A DNA stretch of 50,486 bases from Alcaligenaceae bacterium (GTDB taxonomy: Bacteria > Pseudomonadota > Gammaproteobacteria > Burkholderiales > Burkholderiaceae_B): the NCBI GenBank assembly GCA_947378965.1, contig CANCMG010000021.1:1-50486 (forward strand), given 5' to 3'. A model generated the notes under the pieces. The model ran no database searches. It had not been told where the DNA came from and was given only the letters and a program-made list of their open reading frames with translations. Of this stretch, positions 43,932-50,486 are shown one piece after another. Position 1 is the stretch's first letter, and every line of letters starts with the position of its first letter. The translations under genes and the position numbers were made by a program.

Positions 43932-44821
43932 GGTGGCGATAAGCTTGGCGCCACACCAGTCGAAGCTTGTACAGGATTGACCGCTTGCACCGCAGCCTCT
44001 CGGCTTGCAAAGGGACCGATTCTGACTCGGTGCAGGTTATTCGTGGTTTGTTCGACCCTGACCGAGGCGCCTAATTCAGCCGGGATTTGATTCAAAACAC
44101 GTGCGGCGAGCGCCTGAGCCTTGCCCTCATCAGAAAAGGCACCCAGCTGTAAATACATGCTTCCTGGTAACGCTAATCGGGGTGGTATTTCGGCGGGAGG
44201 TGGCAACGGTGTAGACCGGGTGGTTGCGGCAGCAACCTCGAGCGTTGCAGGAGCCGATTGCCAGTTGCGGATTTGGTCAGGCGTAAGTCGCTCGACGACG
44301 ACCTCGGCACTGCCCGGGCTAAGCATGCCTAGTTTGTAGGCGGCGACATACGACAAATCAATCACACGGTCATTTAGAAAGGGCCCTCGGTCGTTGACTC
44401 TGACGACGACGCTTTTGCCATTGGCGACTCGCGTGATGCGGGCGTAGCTGGGCAAGGGTAAGGTTGGGTGTGCGGCGGTCATGCCATACATGTTGTAGCG
44501 CTCGCCATTAGCGGTCGGGTTGCCATGAAACTTTTTGCCGTACCAAGAGGCGCGCCCTTGAACCTTGTATGGCCCGCCACTGACGTCCGGCGTGTACGTT
44601 TTGCCAAACACAACGTAGGGCTTGCTGGTGCTAGGCGTGAAGGGCTCTATCTTTGGTACCGCATCGGGGATGGCATCGAGGTTTGCAGGGGGGTTGGCAT
44701 CGGGGCCGTCATCTAAGTAATAGCCGCCGGCGCGTCTACCCCCTCCTGAACAGGCCACAAGAAAAACCACAACAAGACATACACCCGCCAGCCGCCCAAT
44801 GCGGGAGACGGCGTCGTGCAT
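43928..44821 (-). CDS. rlpA: septal ring lytic transglycosylase RlpA family lipoprotein
   Basis: 297-residue lipoprotein: lipobox LVAC (C24), a double-psi beta-barrel domain (about 88-180; ASWYGKKFHGNPTANGERY) and a C-terminal SPOR domain (about 218-290, MYLQLGAFSDEGKAQAL) that binds denuded septal glycan. Residues E107 and H118 match positions implicated in Pseudomonas RlpA catalysis, while the aspartate usually three residues after the Glu is N110 here. The ATG overlaps the rapZ stop by 1 bp (TAATG). Confidence 0.92.
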   Translation of the reverse strand: MHDAVSRIGRLAGVCLVVVFLVACSGGGRRAGGYYLDDGPDANPPANLDAIPDAVPKIEPFTPSTSKPYVVFGKTYTPDVSGGPYKVQGRASWYGKKFHGNPTANGERYNMYGMTAAHPTLPLPSYARITRVANGKSVVVRVNDRGPFLNDRVIDLSYVAAYKLGMLSPGSAEVVVERLTPDQIRNWQSAPATLEVAAATTRSTPLPPPAEIPPRLALPGSMYLQLGAFSDEGKAQALAARVLNQIPAELGASVRVEQTTNNLHRVRIGPFASREAAVQAVNPVQASTGVAPSLSPP

Positions 44822-45693
44822 TAGCTTAGTCCAGGCTGGTTGCGATGTCGCACCAGCAATTGCGAGTGTTCAGCGAAATGACGCGCAAGCGCCTCGACCA
44901 CGTAGACTGAGCGATGTTTGCCACCTGTACAGCCGATGGCCACTGTCAAGTAGCTGCGGGTGTCCTCTGTGTAGCGCGGTAGCCACTTACGGATGAAACC
45001 TTCAATATCGGCGACCATCTGCTGCACATCGTCAGAGGCAGCCAGCCAGTTGGCGACAGGTTGGTCGCGGCCTGTGAGTGGGCGTAAGACTGGATCGTAG
45101 TGTGGATTGGGTAAACAACGCACATCGAACACCATGTCAGCATCGCGTGGAACGCCGTGTTTGAAGGCGAAAGACTCAAAGGTGAGTACTAAAGGGCTGC
45201 GATCAGCTTGTACTAAGTCACGCACCCAGGCACGCAGTTGACCAGGGGTGAGCCCCGAGGTGTCGATCACTTGCCCCTGGCTGCGCAGAGGATCTAAGAG
45301 CTCGCGCTCTTGCGCGATACAGTCTTCGAGTGAGAGCACTTTACCCTTTTTGCGCATGCGATCTGAAAGAGGGTGGCGGCGCCGTGATTCAGCGTAGCGC
45401 TGCAGTAGGGTCTCATCGGTCGCCTCAAGAAAGACGACGCGCAATTGTGTGGCGCCGGCGCGCAGTGCCGCGATAATGTCGGGCAGGTCGCCGAGCTCAT
45501 CGGCTGAACGTGCGTCAATCGCAACGGCAATGCGCTCGCCAGCATTGTCGCGACGGGAGGTAATAAATTCGTGCAGAAAGCGCACCGGTAGATTGTCGAC
45601 ACAGGTGTAGTCAGCATCTTCAAGCATGCGCAGCGCCACCGATTTTCCCGAGCCAGAGATGCCGGTAATTAAGACGACGTTGAGCGCGCCCAT
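44821..45693 (-). CDS. rapZ: RNase adapter protein RapZ
   Basis: 290-residue nucleotide-binding protein that in enterics guides RNase E to GlmZ RNA and controls amino-sugar synthesis. N-terminal P-loop GISGSGKS (11-18), then the ATPase core with DARSADELGDLP, HPLSDR and the C-terminal RNA/ligand-binding domain (VFDVRCLPNPHYDPVLRPLTGRDQPV, IGCTGGKHRSVYVVEAL). It directly follows hprK (1 bp) and precedes rlpA. Confidence 0.95.
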   Translation of the reverse strand: MGALNVVLITGISGSGKSVALRMLEDADYTCVDNLPVRFLHEFITSRRDNAGERIAVAIDARSADELGDLPDIIAALRAGATQLRVVFLEATDETLLQRYAESRRRHPLSDRMRKKGKVLSLEDCIAQERELLDPLRSQGQVIDTSGLTPGQLRAWVRDLVQADRSPLVLTFESFAFKHGVPRDADMVFDVRCLPNPHYDPVLRPLTGRDQPVANWLAASDDVQQMVADIEGFIRKWLPRYTEDTRSYLTVAIGCTGGKHRSVYVVEALARHFAEHSQLLVRHRNQPGLS

Positions 45694-46620
45694 TTAAGTG
45701 TTGCCCTGTGCAATGGCTGCGGCTTGACGTTCCATGAACTCGGTCAGGGTATCAATCCCGCGCAATTTCAGGATGGTGTTGCGCACTGCCGCCTCGACGA
45801 GCACGGCTAAGTTACGCCCTGCAGCGACCTGCAGCATCACCTTACGAATTGGACAGCCGAGCAGCTCTTGGGTCATGTCTTGCAGCGGCAAGCGTTCAAA
45901 CTTGTCTTGGGCTGTTGCGCGCACAAGATGCACGATCAGTTTGAGTTTCATTTTTCGACGCACCGAGGTTTCGCCAAAAATCGTACGGATATTGAGCAAC
46001 CCTAGCCCCCGCACCTCGAGCATGTTTTGGAGCAGTGCAGGGCAGTGTCCGTCGATCACATGGGGCGAGGTGCGTGAGAGCTCGACGGCATCATCGGCGA
46101 CTAGGCCATGGCCGCGCGAAATCAACTCAAGGGCTAACTCGCTTTTACCCAAGCCAGATTCGCCGGTAATCAGCACACCTAAACCGAGTACGTCCATAAA
46201 CACACCATGCACGGTGGTGACGGGCGCCAAACGACGACTGAGGTAAATCCGCAACAAGTCGATGAGTTGTGCGGCGGGTACCGTCGTCGTGAGCAGTGGT
46301 ACATGGTTGCGTTCGCACTCGTGGATGAGGTCATCGGTTGCAGTTAAGCCATCCGCAATCAGAATCGCAGGGACACCACCCGCCAAGAGCTCTTCGAGGT
46401 GATGCACGCGCCGGCGCGAATCAAAGCGCGTGTAGTAAGCCATTTCTTCGCGCCCGAACACTTGAATGCGTGAAGGGTGAATCAAGTTTAAGTGACCGAT
46501 CAGGTCTGCCGCGGCCATGCCATTGTCTGGGATGCGACGATCTGCGGCTGACTGACCGGCAACCCAATTGAACGGGATGTCTTCAAGATTGTCGTGTACT
46601 AGATCTTGCACCGTCAGCAT
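45694..46620 (-). CDS. hprK: HPr kinase/phosphorylase
   Basis: Bifunctional enzyme phosphorylating a serine of HPr/NPr and reversing it. 308 residues; N-terminal domain (1-130), Walker A GESGLGKS (153-160), [16 protein letters not shown]-type loop ([20 protein letters not shown]), and the C-terminal [15 protein letters not shown] signature. In betaproteobacteria it belongs to the nitrogen-PTS system with ptsN and rapZ. The order ptsN-hprK-rapZ is conserved. Only the ptsO/NPr substrate gene is not in the window. Confidence 0.96.
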   Translation of the reverse strand: MLTVQDLVHDNLEDIPFNWVAGQSAADRRIPDNGMAAADLIGHLNLIHPSRIQVFGREEMAYYTRFDSRRRVHHLEELLAGGVPAILIADGLTATDDLIHECERNHVPLLTTTVPAAQLIDLLRIYLSRRLAPVTTVHGVFMDVLGLGVLITGESGLGKSELALELISRGHGLVADDAVELSRTSPHVIDGHCPALLQNMLEVRGLGLLNIRTIFGETSVRRKMKLKLIVHLVRATAQDKFERLPLQDMTQELLGCPIRKVMLQVAAGRNLAVLVEAAVRNTILKLRGIDTLTEFMERQAAAIAQGNT

Positions 46621-46659
46621 AGCGGCTCCGTGGGGTTAAGCGAGTGTACCTGTCGGTGT

Positions 46660-47115
46660 TTAGACCAAACCTGTCGTGAGTAGTCGGTGCACCACAGTGG
46701 TGTCGGTTTCGCGCGCTAAGGCCAGACGAAAGCCGTCGTCTGAAAACAACTGTGCGACCTCAGCTAGTATATCTAGATGTTGTTGCGCTGCGCTTTCTGG
46801 CGCCAGCAGAAAGAGAAGTTGATTGACGGGTAGTCCGTCAGGCGCTTCAAAGGCGATTGGGTTGGCCAGCCTAAAAAAAGCGGCTAACGAGTGTTTGAGC
46901 CCTTTGACGCGTCCGTGTGGCACGGCAATGCCGGCCCCCAGCCCTGTCGAGCCCAGGCGTTCGCGCGCGAACAAACTTTCGTAGACGGCAGCTCGCTCAA
47001 GCCCGTGCTGGTTTTCAAACAACAGACCGGCTTGTTCGAACACCCGCTTTTTACTGGTAACCGCCAGTTCAAGCACAATATTTTCGACCGGCAAGATGCG
47101 TGACAAAAGTTTCAT
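46660..47115 (-). CDS. ptsN: PTS IIA component of the nitrogen PTS (EIIA-Ntr)
   Basis: 151 residues from ATG 47115 (an upstream in-frame start at 47190 adds residues that do not match the family). Phosphoacceptor H67 lies in GIAVPHGRV, and ERLGSTGLGAG and FRLANPI are family segments. Phosphorylated by NPr, it regulates potassium transport and nitrogen/carbon metabolism. It follows hpf across a terminator and precedes hprK by 39 bp. Confidence 0.95.
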   Translation of the reverse strand: MKLLSRILPVENIVLELAVTSKKRVFEQAGLLFENQHGLERAAVYESLFARERLGSTGLGAGIAVPHGRVKGLKHSLAAFFRLANPIAFEAPDGLPVNQLLFLLAPESAAQQHLDILAEVAQLFSDDGFRLALARETDTTVVHRLLTTGLV

Positions 47116-47221
47116 GAATTGATTATATGACGCGGTATTTGAAGTGCGAGCGACGGTCTGGCAGGCTTGTTCAACCAAGTCTATTTGCAACCAGTCGATT
47201 TTTTGGGGATGTTGGGGCGCT

Positions 47222-47263
47222 GAAAAAGCTTGCCCCCAAGTTGCAAGGCATTGACTTGGGGGC
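47222..47263 (-). terminator. rho-independent terminator after hpf
   Basis: GCCCCCAAGT (47232-47241) pairs perfectly with ACTTGGGGGC (47254-47263) with a 12-base loop; on the minus strand the stem is followed by AAGC then five T (47223-47227). It sits about 30 bp after the hpf stop and before ptsN, so ptsN would need its own promoter or read-through. Confidence 0.8.
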
Positions 47264-47294
47264 CGTTTAGCTTGGCACCGCTAGAAGTTAGAAC

Positions 47295-47621
47295 TTATAC
47301 CGTTTCAAATAGCTGACGCTTGGCGGCGATGTGGTGGTGGTTTTGAGTGCGATCTTTATGTTGAATAATCTTGCGATCAATTTTATCGACGAGTAAGTCG
47401 ATTGCGGCATAAAGATTATCAGCCAAGGCTTCGCAGTGAATGTCTTTGCCGCGGACATGCAGTGTGATTTCGGCTCGGTGTTTTAAAGGCTCGACCGAGA
47501 GCATGACTTGGATGTCAATGACGTGGTCAAAATGACGCAAAACACGTGCCGTTTTGCTGTGGATGTATTCACGTATTGCAGGGGTAACGTCTAAATGGTG
47601 ACCAATAATGCTTAGGTTCAT
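47295..47621 (-). CDS. hpf: ribosome hibernation promoting factor (short form)
   Basis: 108-residue ribosome-binding protein of the HPF/YhbH family that stabilises inactive ribosomes under slow growth. It begins MNLSIIGHHLDVTPAIREYI, and KAEI-type LKHRAEITLHV, GKDIHCEALADNLYAAID and LVDKIDRKI are typical; the short form has no C-terminal dimerisation domain. GGAGAG precedes the ATG. The gene lies behind lptB with a 199-bp gap, where rpoN would be expected. Confidence 0.95.
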   Translation of the reverse strand: MNLSIIGHHLDVTPAIREYIHSKTARVLRHFDHVIDIQVMLSVEPLKHRAEITLHVRGKDIHCEALADNLYAAIDLLVDKIDRKIIQHKDRTQNHHHIAAKRQLFETV

Positions 47622-47708
47622 AGCGTACTCTCCAAAAAAGTGCTGGGGTGCGCGGATGCGCGAAAAGGACGTCTAGGCGGACCTCGTTTTTGAGTGGATA
47701 ACAGTTTA

Positions 47709-47736
47709 AGTTTAGTCAGATCGCGCCGAAAATCAA
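47709..47736 (-). promoter_or_regulatory. candidate sigma70 promoter for hpf
   Basis: On the minus strand, TTGATT (47731-47736) and TAAACT (47709-47714) are separated by 16 bp, close to sigma70 consensus. The predicted transcript would start about 80 bp upstream of the hpf ATG (47621). No other structure was identified in the 199-bp lptB-hpf interval. Confidence 0.5.
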
Positions 47737-47820
47737 GCGGAAAAGACACTTTTATGTCACGTTGAAGGCAAATATTTTGAGCATAGTTGTGCTCGCGCAA
47801 GCTCTGGCCTAAAAAGGCTG

Positions 47821-48612
47821 TTACATCTTGAAATGCTCGCCTAAGTAAACCTTGCGCACCGAGGCGTCGTTGATGATGTCCTCGGGCTTGCCAGTGGTCA
47901 GAACTTTACCTTCGCTGATAATATAAGCGCGGTCACAAATGCCCAAGGTTTCGCGTACGTTATGGTCGGTAATCAAGACGCCGATTCCTCGGCTTTTCAG
48001 AAAGCGTACGATTCGCTGGATTTCGATCACAGCGATTGGGTCAACGCCGGCAAACGGTTCGTCGAGCAAAATAAAGCGTGGGCGTGTGGCCAGTGCGCGC
48101 GAGATCTCAACCCGGCGTCGTTCGCCCCCAGAAAGCGAGAGTGCACTGTTACGCCGGATGTGTGTAATTTGTAGCTCTTCGAGCAGCGAGTCGAGCTGCT
48201 GTTCGATCATCATCTTCGAAAACTTTTTGCCTTCATGATTAATTTGAAGCTCGAGCACGGCACGAATGTTTTCTTCGACGGTCAGGCGTCTGAATACAGA
48301 GGCGTCTTGTGGAAGGTAAGACACGCCACGGCGCGCACGCTGATGAATCGGCATGCTGCTGATGGGTGTGTCGTCGATCTCGATGCGGCCAGCGTCTGCT
48401 GCGACCAGGCCGACGATCATATAAAAACTGGTAGTTTTGCCAGCACCGTTTGGGCCAAGCAGACCAACCACTTCGCCACTATTAACCGAGAGCGATACGT
48501 CTTGCACGACCATCCGTCCGCCATACGACTTGCGTAAACCGGTCGCGCTCAGGCGCCCCGGAGTGAGTTGTTCGGAGGGGGTTGTCGAACCGACTTCGTT
48601 TGTTGTGTGCAT
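47821..48612 (-). CDS. lptB: LPS export ABC transporter ATP-binding protein LptB
   Basis: Cytoplasmic ATPase of the LptB2FGC complex that pulls LPS from the inner membrane. 263 residues from ATG 48612 (the frame is open further upstream into lptA, but MHTTNEVG lies 12 bp after its stop). Walker A GPNGAGKT is at 53-60, followed by [26 protein letters not shown] and the diagnostic Walker [16 protein letters not shown]-terminal 20 residues are a short extension. LptF/G are not in the window. Confidence 0.96.
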   Translation of the reverse strand: MHTTNEVGSTTPSEQLTPGRLSATGLRKSYGGRMVVQDVSLSVNSGEVVGLLGPNGAGKTTSFYMIVGLVAADAGRIEIDDTPISSMPIHQRARRGVSYLPQDASVFRRLTVEENIRAVLELQINHEGKKFSKMMIEQQLDSLLEELQITHIRRNSALSLSGGERRRVEISRALATRPRFILLDEPFAGVDPIAVIEIQRIVRFLKSRGIGVLITDHNVRETLGICDRAYIISEGKVLTTGKPEDIINDASVRKVYLGEHFKM

Positions 48613-48623
48613 GAGGCCAGAAT

Positions 48624-49328
48624 TTAAGGGCGAGCAGGGGCGGGTTGACGTCGCGTGCTCGCAGCAGGCGCTGCTGGTGTAGCCGCTGGGGAGCTTGGGT
48701 CGGCCACAGGTAGGCCAGCCTCTTTTGCCTTGCACTCTGCAACGGCGGCATCGGCCCGTGCGCGAGGTTGCGCGACCGAACGCACGCGTCCACCGCTATT
48801 GGCCGAGTCTGGGCCAGAAAACGCCTCGTAGACATCGGTTTTTTGGCTGTAGCGCACGCGTTCGCCACTGACGGTGTCAAAGTGCTGACCACAAATGTAA
48901 CGCGTCACAACAGCCTGACCGATCAAGTCAAAGGTTTCGGTCTTGCTGTTGTATTCTGCGCGTACGCCGACCCCTTCAAGGACTTCGTAGACTTCGGGGC
49001 GTGCCTGCCGTATCAATACTCGTTTGCCAGGTTTTACCGTCCCGGTGCCGTATTGAAAACCTTCAGCGTCTTCGCGCAGATGCAGGGCATCTGCATTCAT
49101 GGACATGAGCCCGCGCGTCATCACCACGTTGCCGGTAAAGGTGCTTTCGCGCTTGGTGTCGTCAAAATGTAAAGTGTCTGACAAGATCGTGGTCGTGGGC
49201 TCTTCTTTTGGCGCTAAGGTAGCGGTTGAAGAGGGTTTTTTTTGAGCCTGCGCCACGCCTAGCAGGGTGCACAGGCCAAGCGCTAGCAACAAGCGAATCA
49301 CGCGGTGAGAGTAAAGGTCAATCATCAT
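48624..49328 (-). CDS. lptA: LPS transport periplasmic protein LptA
   Basis: Periplasmic bridge protein carrying LPS between membranes. 234 residues with a signal peptide (about 1-29, cleavage near VAQAQ) and an OstA beta-jellyroll region (about 45-185; [31 protein letters not shown]). The C-terminal 45 residues are an Ala/Pro/Arg-rich tail longer than in E. coli LptA. Two ATGs abut at the start. The 4-bp overlap with lptC shows co-translation. Confidence 0.93.
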   Translation of the reverse strand: MMIDLYSHRVIRLLLALGLCTLLGVAQAQKKPSSTATLAPKEEPTTTILSDTLHFDDTKRESTFTGNVVMTRGLMSMNADALHLREDAEGFQYGTGTVKPGKRVLIRQARPEVYEVLEGVGVRAEYNSKTETFDLIGQAVVTRYICGQHFDTVSGERVRYSQKTDVYEAFSGPDSANSGGRVRSVAQPRARADAAVAECKAKEAGLPVADPSSPAATPAAPAASTRRQPAPARP

Positions 49329-49942
49329 CGTTTGGGCCGTGTAGCAGCGGGTTCAGTGGCATCGGTTTTATCTTTTGGTGCAATTTCAACGTCGGTTGAT
49401 TTAAACACGTCTAGTTGCTGGGTGGCATTGTTATAGCGCATACCCGTTCCGCTCATACGCGAGCGCCCACTGGTTGCAATCGCAGGCAGGTCTGTATAGG
49501 CAAGGTCTTTTTTGATCAACAGGGTGACCTCATCGCTGCGAAAGTTTAGTGGCTGGCGCTCGGCGTCAGCGAGCCTGAGCAATATCGCATCGCCCTTCAT
49601 CACGATGCGATCGCCCTCGTCAAATACCGTGGCGGTGCGTGAGGTGGCGATGGTGAGCGGGTTATCCGCTTTTAGGCCAAACGCGCGCGGGCGGATCACG
49701 TCATAAGATTGATCGTCTGGAAAGTGTTCCATCAGATCGCCTTCAAGGCGATGAATCACCAAGCCTTTATCGTCGGTGCGCACCAATACAATTTGTGTGG
49801 CCCAGTGGTCACGCTCGTGTGTCAGTCTGACAGGGGGGTCAATCTCAACCGCGCGTTGAGAATAATCGGAGGCCCACCAGGTGCCGAGCACCAAAGAGGT
49901 GAGGATTACCAGCGAGACGATAATCGCAAAGCGTTCTTTCAT
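49325..49942 (-). CDS. lptC: LPS export ABC transporter periplasmic protein LptC
   Basis: 205-residue inner-membrane protein: one N-terminal membrane helix (about 6-26), then a periplasmic jellyroll (about 40-185) with RLEGDLMEHFPDDQSYDVIRP, the family segment. It docks LptA to LptB2FG. The C-terminus ([15 protein letters not shown]) is charged. It follows kdsC by 10 bp and overlaps lptA. Confidence 0.93.
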   Translation of the reverse strand: MKERFAIIVSLVILTSLVLGTWWASDYSQRAVEIDPPVRLTHERDHWATQIVLVRTDDKGLVIHRLEGDLMEHFPDDQSYDVIRPRAFGLKADNPLTIATSRTATVFDEGDRIVMKGDAILLRLADAERQPLNFRSDEVTLLIKKDLAYTDLPAIATSGRSRMSGTGMRYNNATQQLDVFKSTDVEIAPKDKTDATEPAATRPKR

Positions 49943-49952
49943 GGGGCGACCA

Positions 49953-50486
49953 TCACTGCACCGGGCCCGTGCCTAACAGCCCGGGTTGGAAGAAGGCGCC
50001 AAGGCGCTGTTGGGCAGCCAAGATGAGATCGCAGCACTCTCGAGCGGCCCCGTGGCCACCGTGCCGCTCTGAGACCCAGTGCGCCGCCTGCGTGATGTAG
50101 GTCGGTGCATTAGGCACTGAGGCTGAAAACCCAGCGCGCTGCATCGCGGGCAAATCAATCAGATCGTCGCCCATAAACCCCGTTTGCTCAAGCGCGACGC
50201 CAAATCGCGTGAGGAGCTCGGTTAGTACCGCCCCCTTATCGCGGACGTTTTGCATCACGGCACCTAAGCCTAACTCGGCAGCGCGCCGGGCGATGATCGG
50301 GCTCTCGCGACCAGTCACTAAGGCAACTTGAATCCCGCTGACTGCGAGCATTTTTAAGCCATGGCCGTCTAAGGCATGAAAGCGTTTCAGAGTTTCGCCC
50401 TGCTCGGTATACCAGAGCCCTCCGTCAGTGAGCACCCCGTCGACATCGAACACCATGAGCTTGATCCGCTGCAGGCGTGCACGTAC
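49953..50486 (-). CDS. kdsC: 3-deoxy-D-manno-octulosonate 8-phosphate phosphatase, 5' partial
   Basis: HAD phosphatase releasing phosphate from KDO 8-phosphate, needed for LPS core. The frame is open to base 50486 with family-like residues upstream of the first ATG at 50456 (VRARLQRIKLMVFDVDGVLTDG), so the N-terminus continues beyond the right edge. Nucleophile D14 and D16 of the fragment lie in FDVDGVLTDG; VTGRES, GFMGDDLIDLPAM and PVPNA-type SVPNAPTYI complete the motifs. It is the head of a kdsC-lptC-lptA-lptB unit. Confidence 0.93.
   Translation of the reverse strand, partial: VRARLQRIKLMVFDVDGVLTDGGLWYTEQGETLKRFHALDGHGLKMLAVSGIQVALVTGRESPIIARRAAELGLGAVMQNVRDKGAVLTELLTRFGVALEQTGFMGDDLIDLPAMQRAGFSASVPNAPTYITQAAHWVSERHGGHGAARECCDLILAAQQRLGAFFQPGLLGTGPVQ

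Noticed and set aside
45734-46246. 170-codon plus-strand frame inside hprK
   Set aside because: Shadow of hprK; no recognisable domain.
47618-47800. 60-codon minus-strand frame in the lptB-hpf gap
   Set aside because: Checked as a possible rpoN remnant; it has no RpoN box or other RpoN-like segment and probably is the untranslated leader of hpf.
1-50486. CRISPR arrays, tRNA or rRNA genes, insertion sequences, integrases, prophage genes
   Set aside because: No spaced repeat array, tRNA cloverleaf with TTCGA loop, transposase or integrase was recognised; a computed search with tRNAscan-SE or similar would settle it.

Overview
The window looks like a chromosomal segment of a betaproteobacterium of order Burkholderiales, most like Alcaligenaceae (Bordetella/Achromobacter relatives). 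This is inferred from gene order and families: two Bug/TctC tripartite-tricarboxylate receptors, a rsmB-DUF4390-ntrY-response regulator block, comF-trmL-gpsA-secB-grxC-rhodanese, gpmA-envC-ctpA-moeB, argB-nucleotidase-slmA, and kdsC-lptCAB-hpf-ptsN-hprK-rapZ. The GC content looks moderately high (estimated by eye, not computed). No rRNA, tRNA, CRISPR array, prophage or insertion sequence was seen. Both ends cut through genes: an acyl-CoA ligase on the left and kdsC on the right.

Layout. 1-8173 (+): a Liv-type ABC transporter (two ATPases, two permeases, one periplasmic receptor) flanked by two different acyl/aryl-CoA ligases, an apparent uptake-and-activation unit for an organic acid; a 28-bp tandem repeat lies before the receptor gene. 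8183-9922 (-): azurin and dprA. 10168-17002 (-): a tightly packed catabolic operon, hyuA-hyuB-CoA transferase-enoyl-CoA hydratase-Bug receptor. 17349-21966: def, a SemiSWEET-like transporter, fmt, rimO, rsmB. 21981-25664 (+): DUF4390 protein, NtrY-like histidine kinase and a short NtrX-like regulator. 25783-30026: XdhC/CoxI protein, TauE/SafE exporter, BioC-like methyltransferase, comF, trmL. 30108-33592 (-): second Bug receptor, gpsA, secB, grxC, rhodanese. 33703-38007 (+): gpmA, envC, ctpA, moeB. 38104-42889 (-): slmA, pyrimidine nucleotidase, argB, TlpA-like protein, dolP, diaA, yraN. 42993-43931 (+): rsmI. 43928-50486 (-): rlpA, rapZ, hprK, ptsN, hpf, lptB, lptA, lptC, kdsC.

Most of the window is conserved housekeeping: translation (def, fmt, rimO, rsmB, trmL, rsmI, hpf), envelope biogenesis and division (lptABC, kdsC, envC, rlpA, dolP, slmA, diaA), and nitrogen-PTS regulation (ptsN, hprK, rapZ). 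The accessory content is the two organic-acid modules.

The most interesting signal joins two distant places. The response regulator after ntrY has a receiver domain and a Fis-type helix-turn-helix but no sigma54-interacting AAA+ domain, which is replaced by an Ala/Pro/Val-rich linker. About 22 kb away, the lptB-hpf interval, where many proteobacteria carry rpoN (sigma54), holds only 199 bp with no recognisable rpoN remnant. Together these suggest a lineage that uses NtrYX-type signalling without sigma54. Other points worth a look: the P-loop of the second CoA ligase is degenerate, a 22-codon ORF exactly bridges DUF4390 and ntrY with ATGA overlaps, and the HyuAB/CaiB/hydratase operon has no obvious known substrate.
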